Of a stretch of 64,000 nucleotides of DNA, positions 18,084 through 26,360 are shown piece by piece; within the stretch, counting starts at the first letter, position 1; every line of letters begins with the position of its first letter. The translations under genes and the position numbers were made by a program. The DNA is taken from assembly GCA_963777625.1 (NCBI GenBank), contig CAVZRO010000019.1:1-64000 (forward strand). Direction: 5' to 3'. The stretch is from DATDIC01 sp963777625 (lineage in GTDB: Bacteria > Pseudomonadota > Alphaproteobacteria > Acetobacterales > Acetobacteraceae). A model generated the notes under the pieces. It ran no database searches. It was given only the letters and a program-made list of their open reading frames with translations, and was not told the origin of the DNA.

Positions 18084-18396
18084 CCGGGAACGCAGCTTTC
18101 CGGGAATTCTCGTTTCATTTCAACGCTGGTTCTGGTCTCGCCTGATCCGGACCCGCACGGTGCTCGCGGCCGTCGAGAACCTTCGCGCCGGACTTCACCG
18201 GTCGCCTTGCGGTGACCCTGACCGCCACTGCGCGCGGCGCCCTTGGCGATCAGCCGGGACAGAAAAAACGGCCCTTTCCTGCCGAACCGAAAACCGGTCA
18301 TCGCGCTCCGCGACGGGATCACTCTCCACCCCTTGCCGTCTTACACCTATCCTGACCCGGACATGCTGGGATAAACAGGCTCACCTGGGAACGAAT
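18084..18396. other. Intergenic region between divergent genes
   Basis: Separates the leftward glycan gene from the rightward secreted protein and must hold both promoters. No convincing -35/-10 pair, repeat or RNA was recognised. A short minus-strand frame is open across it but has no family resemblance. Confidence 0.4.
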
Positions 18397-18873
18397 ATGA
18401 TGCCTCCATCACTTCGCCGGCTTGCCGCTGCATGTCTGATGCTTTGCGGTCTTACAGCCGCTCCGTCCGCCCGCACGCTTCCGGCGAATACGGCCTGGGC
18501 CGGCCACTATGTGTTCGATGGCGCGGAGGGGCACACGGTCGGCGGCTCTCCCATCACCTATCATTATGAACTCACGATCCGGCCATCCGCCGCGAAACCC
18601 GCCGCAATCCTGGTGCTGCAAGGATATCAGCAGGATGAAACCATCCTGTGCAACGTGAACGGCAATTCCCGATCCGTCGACCTATCGTTCGTATCATATG
18701 CCAGCGGCTCGGGGGCGAACGCTTACGGGATAAAACCGTATGCCAGCGGCCAGGCGCTGTTTCGTCTCACCCGCACCGCCGGACGGTCGTCGCCGCCGCG
18801 CACAACCTGGCTGGCACTGCGCCCCGACGGGACGTCCAAATCCGGTATCTATTTCCGCTACACTGGACGATAA
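18397..18873 (+). CDS. Secreted protein of unknown function
   Basis: 158 residues with a Sec signal peptide (MMPPSLRRLAAACLMLCGLT, cleavage probably after PSA). The mature part begins NTAWAGHYVFDGAEGHTVGG, continues YHYELTIRP and ends SKSGIYFRYTGR. The pattern (W-x-G-x-Y, paired beta strands, closing L-x-L-x-x-G) recalls small lipocalin-like proteins of the DUF5991 type, which I offer only as a suggestion. The start is set by GGGA upstream. It lies 31 bp before the lysozyme-like gene and may be cotranscribed with it. Confidence 0.7.
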   Translation: MMPPSLRRLAAACLMLCGLTAAPSARTLPANTAWAGHYVFDGAEGHTVGGSPITYHYELTIRPSAAKPAAILVLQGYQQDETILCNVNGNSRSVDLSFVSYASGSGANAYGIKPYASGQALFRLTRTAGRSSPPRTTWLALRPDGTSKSGIYFRYTGR

Positions 18874-18904
18874 TATGAAACAATCGTGGTAGGGAGTGGA
18901 TCGT

Positions 18905-19660
18905 ATGGCGCAAATCACCTCTGCTGTTGGAGATGGTGCACCCAATTCGCCGGAAAATGTCCGGGTGATACAGATGCTGCTCAACAGGTTCCAGGCGGCC
19001 AGCGCAGCTTTGCTGGCGGTGGATGGACTGATCGGGCCGGAGACACTCGGCGCGCTGCGATCCTTCTTCACCGCCCATATGCCGGCGGATGCCGCGGCTG
19101 AAATCGTCCAGCCGGATAGTCCTGCCATCATCACCCTGAACGGTGGTGATACCAACCGCATTGCGTGGGGTGGCAAGGTCGACCCATCGTTCAAGGGCAA
19201 GGTCATACAGATCTCGCTCGATCTGGAAGTCAGCGTCGACTTTCTGATGTCGGCCATGGCGTTCGAAAGCGGGGAAACGTTCAGCCCCTCGATACGCAAT
19301 GCTGCCGGCAGCGGCGCCACCGGGCTGATCCAGTTCATGCCCGCCACGGCCAGGGGCCTGGGGACAAGCACCGCTAAACTGGCAGCGATGTCCGCCACCG
19401 ACCAGCTTGATTTTGTACAACTCTACTTCCAGCCGTTCAGCGGCAGGCTCTTCACGCTGACGGACGTTTATATGGCGATTCTGTTTCCGGTGGCGGTCGG
19501 CAAGGGCCCCGATTTCGTTCTGTTCCGCGCGGGGACGATCGCCTACCGCCAGAATGCAGGCCTCGACACCAATGGCGACGGCTTGATCACTGCCGCGGAA
19601 GCCGCCGCCCACGTCCGGCAGAAATACAACAAGGGCCTGACCCCCGGGCTGCTGGCGTGA
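18905..19660 (+). CDS. Lytic transglycosylase/lysozyme-like protein with peptidoglycan-binding and EF-hand segments
   Basis: Predicted peptidoglycan hydrolase. N-terminal residues 10-60 resemble a peptidoglycan-binding domain (NVRVIQMLLNRFQ, LAVDGLIGPETLGAL). Residues 115-200 are SLT-like: MAFESGETFSPSIRNAAGSG with the candidate catalytic Glu, TGLIQFMPATARGLG, and LTDVYMAILFPVAVG. Near the C-terminus DTNGDGLITAAE is a canonical calcium-binding EF-hand loop. There is no signal peptide, which suggests phage-like or non-Sec release. ATG at 18905 is preferred because GGGAG lies 8 nt upstream; a GTG at 18896 is possible. Confidence 0.85.
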   Translation: MAQITSAVGDGAPNSPENVRVIQMLLNRFQAASAALLAVDGLIGPETLGALRSFFTAHMPADAAAEIVQPDSPAIITLNGGDTNRIAWGGKVDPSFKGKVIQISLDLEVSVDFLMSAMAFESGETFSPSIRNAAGSGATGLIQFMPATARGLGTSTAKLAAMSATDQLDFVQLYFQPFSGRLFTLTDVYMAILFPVAVGKGPDFVLFRAGTIAYRQNAGLDTNGDGLITAAEAAAHVRQKYNKGLTPGLLA

Positions 19661-19708
19661 ACGGCTAATATTATAGCAGCCACTCGAGAGGCGGACTCTC
19701 CCTCGTCA

Positions 19709-19790
19709 GGCTTGCCTGGCGGGCATGACGCGGTCGAGATTGCACGGACTGTCGGTGGATTCCCGCTTTCGCGGGGGAATGACGGGGAAC
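19709..19790. repeat. REP-like palindromic repeat (copy C)
   Basis: GGATTCCCGCTTTCGCGGG with GGAATGACGGGG follows a degenerate partner (CTGGCGGGCATGACGCGG). It fills the gap between the convergent lysozyme-like and EamA genes. Confidence 0.7.
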
Positions 19791-19794
19791 GGCT

Positions 19795-20736
19795 TCACGC
19801 GTCGGATCGGCCGCCGGCACGTTCGGCTCGTGATCCGTTCACCAGCCGTATCCCGATCGCCACGAACAGCAGCGCCAGCCCCAGCTCGATCGAGGCATGC
19901 TCGCCCAGGATCAGCGCGCCCGCCGCAATCCCGAACAGCGGCGACAGGAACGTGTAGGCCGACAGCCGCCCGGCCGGATAATGCGTGATCAGCCAGAACC
20001 AGATCAGATAGCTGGCGAACGCAATCACCACCGTCTGATACGCCAGCCACGCCCACCCCGCAGGTGTCGTACCGGCGACCGAGAGCTGCCCCTGCCAGGC
20101 CGCAAACGCCAACAGGATCGGCGCCGATCCCCCAAGCTGATACAGCAGCAACTTCGCCGGCGACAGCACCCGTAACCGTGGGCTGGCCTTCACCGCGACC
20201 GTCGTCAATCCCCATGCGGCGGCGGCAAGCCCCACCATCGCATCGCCGGTCAGCGATCCGCCGCCATGCAGCAGCCCGTCAGCCACCGCACAGCCAACGC
20301 CTATGAAAGCCGCCAGCAGCCCGACCACCTGCCGGGGGCGCAACCGCTCGTTCGGCACCAGGAAATGCGCCCCCGCAGCCACCCAGAACGGCGCCGTGTA
20401 CAGAACAACCACACCGCGGGACGCGGTCGTGAGCTGCATTCCCGGATAGAGGAACAGGAACTCCACCGCGAACAGCATGGCGATGCCGAAGCCCGGCCAG
20501 AACGAGCCGTCGCGAACAAACAGCCCCTGACCGGTTCCCCGCCGCCCTGCCCACAAACACACCAGCACCGCGGCCAACGCCGATCGCAGAAACGCTTGCA
20601 GCAGCGGTGGCAAACCGTCCGCCGCCGCCGCCTTGATGGCGACCTGCTGCACACCCCACAGCGCGCAGCACGCGATCAGGATGCCCGCGGCAAGCGCATC
20701 GATGCGCGCTCGCGTGGCCGGCACGGAGACAGTCAA
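19795..20736 (-). CDS. EamA-family (DMT superfamily) transporter
   Basis: Inner-membrane metabolite exporter of the drug/metabolite superfamily. 313 residues with ten predicted helices in two EamA repeats. LAAGILIACCALWGVQQVAI opens the first; GDAMVGLAAAAWGLTTVAVK opens the second. Helix AYTFLSPLFGIAAGALILGE is the typical penultimate motif. It ends beside a REP element and starts 31 bp from the CoA-transferase B gene end, so it may be the last gene of that leftward operon. Substrate unknown. Confidence 0.88.
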   Translation of the reverse strand: MTVSVPATRARIDALAAGILIACCALWGVQQVAIKAAAADGLPPLLQAFLRSALAAVLVCLWAGRRGTGQGLFVRDGSFWPGFGIAMLFAVEFLFLYPGMQLTTASRGVVVLYTAPFWVAAGAHFLVPNERLRPRQVVGLLAAFIGVGCAVADGLLHGGGSLTGDAMVGLAAAAWGLTTVAVKASPRLRVLSPAKLLLYQLGGSAPILLAFAAWQGQLSVAGTTPAGWAWLAYQTVVIAFASYLIWFWLITHYPAGRLSAYTFLSPLFGIAAGALILGEHASIELGLALLFVAIGIRLVNGSRAERAGGRSDA

Positions 20737-20767
20737 CGGGAGGCGGTGTCAGCCGGTGTCGCGCTGT

Positions 20768-21433
20768 TCACGCCGGCAAAAGGAGCTTCGCCTCGGTACG
20801 CGCCTGCAAGGCCTCCAGCGTCAGCCCAGCCGCCATATCCACCACCACGAACCCGTGCTCCGTGACATCGATGACTGCAAGGTTGGTGTACACCCGCTTC
20901 ACCGCACCCACCGCGGTCAGCGGATAGCTGCACCGCCGCACCAGCTTGGGCGTGCCGTCCTTGGTGGTGTGCTCCATCATCACCCAGAGCCGTTTCGCCC
21001 CGGCCGCGAGGTCCATCGCCCCGCCCACCGCCGGCGCGGTGTCGTTCTCGCTGGTCGCCCAGTTCGCAATGTCTCCGTTATCGGCCACCTGGAACGCGCC
21101 GAGCACGCAAAGATCCAGATGCCCGCCGCGGATCATCGCGAAACTGTCCGCATGATGGCAGAAGCTGCCGCCGGCGCGCAGCGTGACGTGCTGCTTGCCC
21201 GCATTGATCAGCCACGGGTCGATCCGGTCCTTCGGCGGCGCCGGTCCCATGCCCAGCACGCCGTTCTCGGAATGGAAGATGACTTCCCTGTCCAGCGGCA
21301 CGTGATCGGCCACCGCGGTCGGCATGCCGATGCCGAGATTGACGTACCATCCTTCCGGGATATCGCGCGCCAGGCGGGCCGCCATGTCGGTGCGGGACAG
21401 CGGTTGCAGGCCGGCCAGTGTCGAATCGGGCAT
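20768..21433 (-). CDS. 3-oxoacid CoA-transferase, subunit B
   Basis: Beta subunit of a two-subunit CoA-transferase (ScoB/PcaJ/AtoA type) activating a 3-oxoacid with succinyl-CoA or acetyl-CoA. The catalytic glutamate lies in FHSENGVLGMGP. YVNLGIGMPTAVADH, AGGSFCHHADSFAMIRGGHL, ANWATSENDTAPAVGGAMDL and AKRLWVMMEHTTKDGTPKLV are family signatures. Start MPDSTLAGLQPLSR at 21433; 17 bp separates it from subunit A. Whether it serves ketone bodies or beta-ketoadipate cannot be decided, since no pathway genes are adjacent. Confidence 0.93.
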   Translation of the reverse strand: MPDSTLAGLQPLSRTDMAARLARDIPEGWYVNLGIGMPTAVADHVPLDREVIFHSENGVLGMGPAPPKDRIDPWLINAGKQHVTLRAGGSFCHHADSFAMIRGGHLDLCVLGAFQVADNGDIANWATSENDTAPAVGGAMDLAAGAKRLWVMMEHTTKDGTPKLVRRCSYPLTAVGAVKRVYTNLAVIDVTEHGFVVVDMAAGLTLEALQARTEAKLLLPA

Positions 21434-21450
21434 CTTGTTACGCTCCTGAT

Positions 21451-22134
21451 TTAGAAGCCAGACGGGTCGCCATACGGCACGTGCAACACCCGATGGACGA
21501 AAATCCCCGGCGTGTGGACGTGGTCCGGGTCGATCTCGCCCAGCTCCTTTATATGCTGGCTCTGCACGATCGTCAGTCGGGCCGCCATGGCCATGATCGG
21601 GTTGAAGTTCCGCCCGGACTTGCGGAACGTCAGGTTGCCCCAGCGATCCGCCTCCCACGCCTCCACCAGCGCCACATCCCCGTGCAGCGCCCGCTCGGCG
21701 ACATAGGTGCGTCCGTCGATCTCGCGCGTCTCCTTGCCCATCGCCATCTTCGTGCCAACCCCCGTGGCGGTGAAGAACAGCGGAATGCCGGCGCCGGCAG
21801 CGCGCATGCGCTCGGCCAAGGTGCCCTGCGGCACAATCTCCAGCTCTATCTTGCCGGCCCGATAGAGCGATTCGAACACCACCGGATCGGAAGAGCGCGG
21901 GAACGAACAGATGATCTTGCGCACCCGGCCCAGATCCATCAGCCGTGCCAGTCCGGCGCGCCCAACGCCGGCATTGTTGCAGGCCACGCTGAGGTCGGTC
22001 GCACCCTGCTCGATCAGCCCGTCAATCAACGCGTTGGGCTGGCCCACGGCGCCGAAGCCGCCAAGGAGCACGGTGGCGCCGTCCCTGATTCCCTCCATGG
22101 CCTCCGCCATGGAGCGGACGAGCTTGTCGATCAT
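21451..22134 (-). CDS. 3-oxoacid CoA-transferase, subunit A
   Basis: Alpha subunit of the same CoA-transferase. 227 residues: GATVLLGGFGAVGQPNALID (glycine-rich CoA-binding loop), LSVACNNAGVGRAGLARLM, KIICSFPRSSDPVVFESLY, LVEAWEADRWGNLTFRKSGR and FNPIMAMAARLTIVQSQHI. The start MIDKLVRSMAEAMEGI is typical. It is the promoter-proximal gene of the pair. Confidence 0.93.
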   Translation of the reverse strand: MIDKLVRSMAEAMEGIRDGATVLLGGFGAVGQPNALIDGLIEQGATDLSVACNNAGVGRAGLARLMDLGRVRKIICSFPRSSDPVVFESLYRAGKIELEIVPQGTLAERMRAAGAGIPLFFTATGVGTKMAMGKETREIDGRTYVAERALHGDVALVEAWEADRWGNLTFRKSGRNFNPIMAMAARLTIVQSQHIKELGEIDPDHVHTPGIFVHRVLHVPYGDPSGF

Positions 22135-22226
22135 GGCGCGCTATCCTCCCTCGGACCGGTCTAGCGCCGCTAGGGTGGAACCGCCAAGCGGGCGCCGTCA
22201 GGCGACGCCGTGAACGTTGCCACCCC

Positions 22227-22262
22227 GTCATGGCCGGGCTTGGCCCGCCACCCACGTCTTCT
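22227..22262. repeat. REP-like palindrome, GGCC-core subtype
   Basis: CGTCATGGCCGGGCTTGGCC with its partner half GGCCCGCCACCCACGTC. The same subtype occurs near 34.77 kb and in modified form at 36.64 kb. It abuts the end of a truncated gene. Confidence 0.6.
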
Positions 22263-22483
22263 ACCTCGCGGCAAACACAGCAATGCTCGGGCACTCTATC
22301 AGTGTTCGCCCGACGCGGGCGGCCAGCTTCGTGCTACCTTTTTTCAAGCCCGGCAAAGTCAACGGCGTTGTCCTCGCCGAGCAGGGAGGCGAAATCGGCC
22401 ATATAGTCCGCCAGCTTCGCCATCGGAATAGTTTCCGGCGAATACGCGTCTATGCTGAAAATCAGCATCCTGTCATCGTTCAT
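22261..22483 (-). pseudogene. Truncated/frameshifted small hypothetical gene
   Basis: Starts MNDDRMLIFSIDAYSPETIP at 22483 after GAGGGC. In frame it stops at 22334 after GLEKR. Removing one A from the A6 run near 22345 continues the sense as LEKGSTKLAARVGRTLIEC to a stop at 22261. Proteins with such a start are normally longer, so the 3' part seems lost beside the REP element. Function unknown. Confidence 0.45.
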
Positions 22484-22610
22484 GGCCGTGCCCTCGATAT
22501 CGAAGCATGCCGCCCCGAAAGTTGCGCGCCAGTATTCAGGCCCAGGCACTCGCGCCGCCGTTCCGCGTTGCCCCCCGGGGGCCCCTGAAGTCCGCCTGAA
22601 CTCCCGCCCC

Positions 22611-22871
22611 TCAAGCCGTATACCGGCTCCGCGTCGCCATACGCCAGATCGCCAGCACGATCACCGCGCCCACAATCGACGCAATCAGCCCCGCCCCTTG
22701 GCCCGGCCGGTACCAGTGCAACGCACGGCCGATGAACGTCGCCACGAGCCCGCCCACGATGCCCAGCACCGTGGTCAGAATGAACCCCTGCGGATTGTTC
22801 GGAGCAGGCGATATCAGCCGGGCGATAAACCCCGCCACCGCCCCGATAATGATGGTCCAGATGATGATCAT
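22611..22871 (-). CDS. GlsB/YeaQ/YmgE family small membrane protein
   Basis: 86 residues and three helices: IIIWTIIIGAVAGFIARLIS, GFILTTVLGIVGGLVATFIG and GLIASIVGAVIVLAIWRMA. The G-x-x-A-G-x-I-A-R start and the G-F-I-x-T-x-x-L-G-I-V-G middle are diagnostic of this transglycosylase-associated/stress family. Inner membrane, exact role unknown. Confidence 0.93.
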   Translation of the reverse strand: MIIIWTIIIGAVAGFIARLISPAPNNPQGFILTTVLGIVGGLVATFIGRALHWYRPGQGAGLIASIVGAVIVLAIWRMATRSRYTA

Positions 22872-22935
22872 CGCGACTCCCCGCCGCCGTTGCCCCCTGG
22901 TCTCTACACCAGCCCACCGACACCTGTGAACATCG

Positions 22936-23257
22936 TCATTCCAACTCCCGGTGCGCCGTCTCCGGCATCCGCCAGATCACCACGAAGCTGATCGCCGCCG
23001 CCGCCATCACCTACCACGCCGGCGACACCGGCGATCCGGTCCGGGCAATCAGCCAGGTCGCGATGAACGGCGCGAACCCACCGAAGATCGCCGTCGCCAG
23101 CGCATAGGACGGCGTCATCCAGGTCGATCGTCCCATCGCCGCCGGCCCCGCCCCCGGAGAACAACGAGATGAACGCCGCCACCACCTGCAGCACCGCGAT
23201 CGCCGCAAATCCGGGCCTGCCGAGAATGAACCAGAACAGCGGCAGCGGCAGCACCAT
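22936..23257 (-). pseudogene. MFS transporter C-terminal remnant (metabolite:H+ symporter type)
   Basis: Three frames together read LPLPLFWFILGRPGFAAIA, then FGGFAPFIATWLIARTGSPV, then AAAISFVVIWRMPETAHREL and a stop at 22936. These are the final helices and tail of MHS/ProP-like MFS permeases. The middle (signature loop and helices 9-11) is deleted and the N-terminal two thirds are absent. Truly decayed, not just shifted. Confidence 0.75.
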
Positions 23258-23651
23258 GACGCCGGGACATTATGTGACAGGTCGCGGTGGTCGGCCTCTC
23301 ACTCAACTATCCAGTGCCGAACAGCATCAGCTCATCGAAGACATAGAGCGTTGCCAGCAGGAGAATGTTTGGACATACACCGATGACACGGTAGCCCTGG
23401 CTGCGATGGCAGGAGCGGCTGCGGCTGTTCTTGCTACCCATGGCAATGCTGCGACACGCACCGAGGCTGCATTACAGGGCGCTTCAGGTTCAGCGGATCA
23501 GGCCCAAGCGTCTGTCAATCTCAACCTGATGCAGATGGACATCGCGAAGGCCGCTGAGTGGAAGACAAGCGACTGTCTAAAAGCAGCCGGATGGGACTCC
23601 ATTCCACGTTTTATGACCACAGGCGGGGTGGTGCATATCCATTTCCAATGA
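23257..23651 (+). CDS. Hypothetical protein, possibly a fragment
   Basis: Open frame of 131 residues beginning MTPGHYVTGRGGRPLTQLSS. Middle: WTYTDDTVALAAMAG and AAAAVLATHGNAATRTEAAL. End: DCLKAAGWDSIPRF, TTGGVVHIHFQ. It starts exactly where the MFS remnant breaks, and its GC is a little lower than the core genes. No family recognised and no good ribosome binding site, so it may be a displaced C-terminal domain. Confidence 0.4.
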
Positions 23652-23681
23652 TTCGTGTGGTGCGAATCTCTTGATTTATAA

Positions 23682-23902
23682 CTATCGCATCAGCCTCCGC
23701 GCGGCGGCGATCACGCGACGAAAAACCGGAGCGGCGTACAACGGGCGCTCACATAACCTGCGTGTCGTTTCAGCTACCATGCCGTGCGGCTCGGCCTCGA
23801 TGCGGCAATCAGCGGTTCCCAATCAGGCATGCAGCCTCGATCAAGGATGTCCTCGATAGCCGCCGCCGTAAATTCCTGATGAACCAGATGACGGTGCTTC
23901 AT
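23682..23902 (-). CDS. Small protein downstream of AbiEii-like gene, one frameshift
   Basis: MKHRHLVHQEFTAAAIEDIL is followed by DRGCMPDWEPLIAA. After a 1-nt shift near 23800 it reads AEPHGMVAETTRRLCERPLY and RRVIAAARRLMR, stop at 23682. About 74 residues. Its ATG overlaps the stop of the 42-residue gene upstream (ATGA), which argues for a real operon. No function known; a third component of the toxin-antitoxin cassette is an inference from position. Confidence 0.5.
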
Positions 23903-24027
23903 GTCGCAAGCCCCGGCAGTTTGCCAGGCGGCGGCATTTCACCACCCGCCCGCGCCTCGCGCCAAGTGTCGATCTCGGCTTGCGCCTGCTGCACGACCGC
24001 GGAGGTATCGGCACGCAATGCTTCCAC
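23899..24027 (-). CDS. 42-residue linker gene in the AbiEii-like cassette
   Basis: A GTG at 24027 directly follows the stop of the AbiEii-like gene (TGAGTG). The product reads VEALRADTSAVVQQAQAEID and continues TWREARAGGEMPPPGKLPGL, then a stop overlapping the next ATG. Highly charged and helical. The tight TGAGTG...ATGA spacing on both sides suggests translational coupling. Not recognised as a known family. Confidence 0.45.
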   Translation of the reverse strand: MEALRADTSAVVQQAQAEIDTWREARAGGEMPPPGKLPGLAT

Positions 24028-24710
24028 TCACGCGTGAAGGAGCCGGTCGGATAGTTTGCCGCACATTTCGGCAATATGGCTCCAATGGTCAAAGGGGGAA
24101 TGGACGCCTTTATATTCGCTAATGTCATCACCTTGCAGACCGTGCGGGGACGGCCCTGCCAACTGCATCACCAGTTGGGTGCGCACGGCCCATGGATCGC
24201 CGTTCTTCTGCGGGTAAAGCTCGTCCATGCTCCATACAGCCTTGCTGGCGGCCTCAATTCCCATGTCAGACGTCAGTGCGGCCAAGTCGAGATAGTCCCG
24301 CGTAGCGTTGCGAGTGACGCACAGATAAGCCTTGATCCGCAGCACCTCCGGCAAGGTTGGCAATGTTACGCCATGCTCGCCCACCTGCATGACCGCTGTT
24401 TCCAACGGCCGCGACCGTCGCAATTGCCGGACACCCGTTTGAACTCCGTCCAGTGACCCCAAGATTGGAACCGGGCGCTGGACACGCGCCGTCTTCCATC
24501 CGGCGGATGCCTCCACTCGGCAAGAACGATATCAAACCGCTCAGGGAGATTAGGCATCACATGATCATGGTCGAACGAAAAGCGATGCCCCACGTAAAGC
24601 GCCGCCGCCGTTCCTCCGGCGAGTAACAGGCTCTGCAACCGCCACAGCAATGTAAGCACCTGCTCCCAGGCTTCGCCATTCGCGCCAGATTGTTCGCCGC
24701 TGGAAGTCAT
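24028..24710 (-). CDS. AbiEii/AbiGii-like nucleotidyltransferase toxin, one frameshift
   Basis: Nucleotidyltransferase of the AbiEii (MenT-like) toxin family, which in known cases inactivates tRNA acceptor ends. SLLLAGGTAAALYVGHRFSF then DHDHVMPNLPERFDIVLAE gives the G-G-T-A-x-A ... D-x-D active site. After a shift near 24515 it continues LGSLDGVQTGVRQL, LPEVLRIKAYLCVTRNATRD and YLDLAALTSDMGIEAASKAV. The K...TRDYLDLAAL motif is the hallmark second half. No AbiEi-type antitoxin is adjacent; instead two small unknown genes follow. Confidence 0.75.
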
Positions 24711-25065
24711 GAAGCTATCATCTCACAAACGCGGGCAGGCAGGCAATTTCTGTTCAGTGGAAGCCCGGATTTTCGCGGGCCAGTCACGCCATGTGGTTTC
24801 ATGTCCAGATCTTCGCGCAATGCAGGCTTGGCGAATGCGCTATCGGGAAAGCCGCTCCTCGCACGATGACACAAGCAATCTGCTTCAGATCACTCCGGCC
24901 ACCGGAGCGTGATCGCATCTAACGAAACCAAGACGCGAGGCGTCGTTTCAGCGTTTGGCCTCCGCTGCGCCGAGCATGAAATCGAACCCCGAATTTTCGG
25001 CCAGCACATCCGATACAACTCACATTACCGCAAGTTTCAGCGCCATCCGAAATCGAAACCTCGGC
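24711..25065. other. Non-coding stretch with a small inverted repeat
   Basis: No gene seen. The only structure is CTCCGG-CCA-CCGGAG (24893-24907). Lower GC than the surrounding core. Probably debris of the same exchange region. Confidence 0.4.
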
Positions 25066-25779
25066 CTAATCAGTGCGGACATCAGGCGTCTTAGCCTCTT
25101 CGCTAGGCCGCCGTCGAAATATCATGGGCTTGGCTAAATAGTGCACGACACCCTTGTCGGAAAACACCGCTCGTGCCCGCTCCGTGAGGTCCGAATCGAA
25201 CAGAAACCCTCGTTGCTCAAGACGCGATATCCAATAAGAATTCGGCTGTTCATTGACATGATTCAGCCCTCCGCCACCCGGCTCGGCCGCCGTCAGGAAG
25301 ATAAGATTGCCACCAGAGGTAAGGTTATCGAGAAACACGCCAGCGTGTTGTGCCTCCAAATGCTCCGCCACTTCGCAACACACGACAAGATCCCAAGGCG
25401 ATCCCGGCAGGGCTTTTTCTTGCAGCAGGTCAAAATGCCCAAAAGCTAGACCCTTGGATTTCACCGCTGCCTCCGACGCCTTGGAGTAGTCCAAACCAAG
25501 GACGCGTATGCCGCGGCTGTGCAATGCGCTCAGCAGGTGACCCGGGCCACATCCGACATCTATCACGGCGGTCGGGTGCAGGTTATCCTTGAGCCATTCG
25601 GCAATTGCATCGACGCTGGCGAGCTCGAATTGTTCGATCTGCTTGTAATACAACTCGGAATATATGTCGCTGCCAAAGATCATTGGCAACAATGGAGTAA
25701 ACCATCGTTGAGTTTTAAGCCAATGGCGCAACTGGGGACTCGTCCTACGCCTGATCTGGTCGTATACATAACCGCGCAT
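25066..25779 (-). CDS. Class I SAM-dependent methyltransferase
   Basis: ATG at 25779 is chosen because GGGAGAGGCGGAT precedes it; the frame stays open to 25827. AVIDVGCGPGHLLSALHSRG is motif I, RVLGLDYSKASEAAVKSKGL motif II, PWDLVVCCEVAEHLEAQHAG motif III/IV, and GGNLIFLTAAEPGGGG motif V. The family includes glycan and lipid methyltransferases, and it resembles the Ubi/COQ5-like methyltransferases of polysaccharide loci. Reduced GC and isolation between remnants suggest acquired DNA. Acceptor unknown. Confidence 0.85.
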   Translation of the reverse strand: MRGYVYDQIRRRTSPQLRHWLKTQRWFTPLLPMIFGSDIYSELYYKQIEQFELASVDAIAEWLKDNLHPTAVIDVGCGPGHLLSALHSRGIRVLGLDYSKASEAAVKSKGLAFGHFDLLQEKALPGSPWDLVVCCEVAEHLEAQHAGVFLDNLTSGGNLIFLTAAEPGGGGLNHVNEQPNSYWISRLEQRGFLFDSDLTERARAVFSDKGVVHYLAKPMIFRRRPSEEAKTPDVRTD

Positions 25780-26048
25780 ATCCGCCTCTCCCGCCCGTGG
25801 TCCCCCAGGGTCGCATTTATCCCGCAAATTTAGCCCACGGTCGTACCGTTTCCAAGCGGTAATATGGGCCTTCTGACCTCGCTCGGAAGCGCTGTCTCAG
25901 CAGCGGGAACTCGTTTGCCCCAGCTCCTGGCCTTGCAATCGTCGTAACGGCGACATTGTCGCTTTGCGCCAGTCCTTAACGTGTCATGCCTGCGTCACCG
26001 TCACCACGTCGCCGGGGTGGGCCGCACCAGCAAGCGCGGCCGCGGCAT

Positions 26049-26345
26049 ATGGGCGGACTCATCGAAATGCTGAACGCGCGCCTGTATGGGTTCTGGGCCT
26101 CTCTCACCCTGGATTCTTCGCACCGGCAAATCCAAAACGAGGCAAAACACCGCGGTGACCTGCCGCGCGCCGAGTTACTGATAATGGGAATGATACCGCA
26201 CGATCGGGACTTGCCGACCAAGCGCATGCTGATCGGCAAAGCATATGCCGCGCTAGAAAACGAGGGTTCGCTGATCGTCTATAGAATTCCTGATCGATGA
26301 CGACCGCAGGACGCATCTGCCGGGGCTATTGATGCCGCCACCAAG
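26049..26345 (+). pseudogene. O-methyltransferase remnant with internal deletion and frameshift
   Basis: Reads GGLIEMLNARLYGFWASLT, then jumps to RAELLIMGMIPHDRDLPTKR and MLIGKAYAALENEGSLIVYR. One shift later it gives EFLIDDDRRTHLPGLLMPP. These are the family's N-terminal helix and its C-terminal motif (H-D-W-D ... L-I-V-Y-E-x-x-I-D-D-D-R) with about 130 residues missing between them. The conserved HDWD has become HDRD. Clearly non-functional. Confidence 0.65.
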
Positions 26346-26360
26346 TGGTCAGCAAGGACC

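Noticed and set aside
18905..19660. Prophage remnant around the lysozyme-like gene
   Set aside because: No holin, integrase, capsid or tail gene is nearby; one lysin-like gene is not enough.
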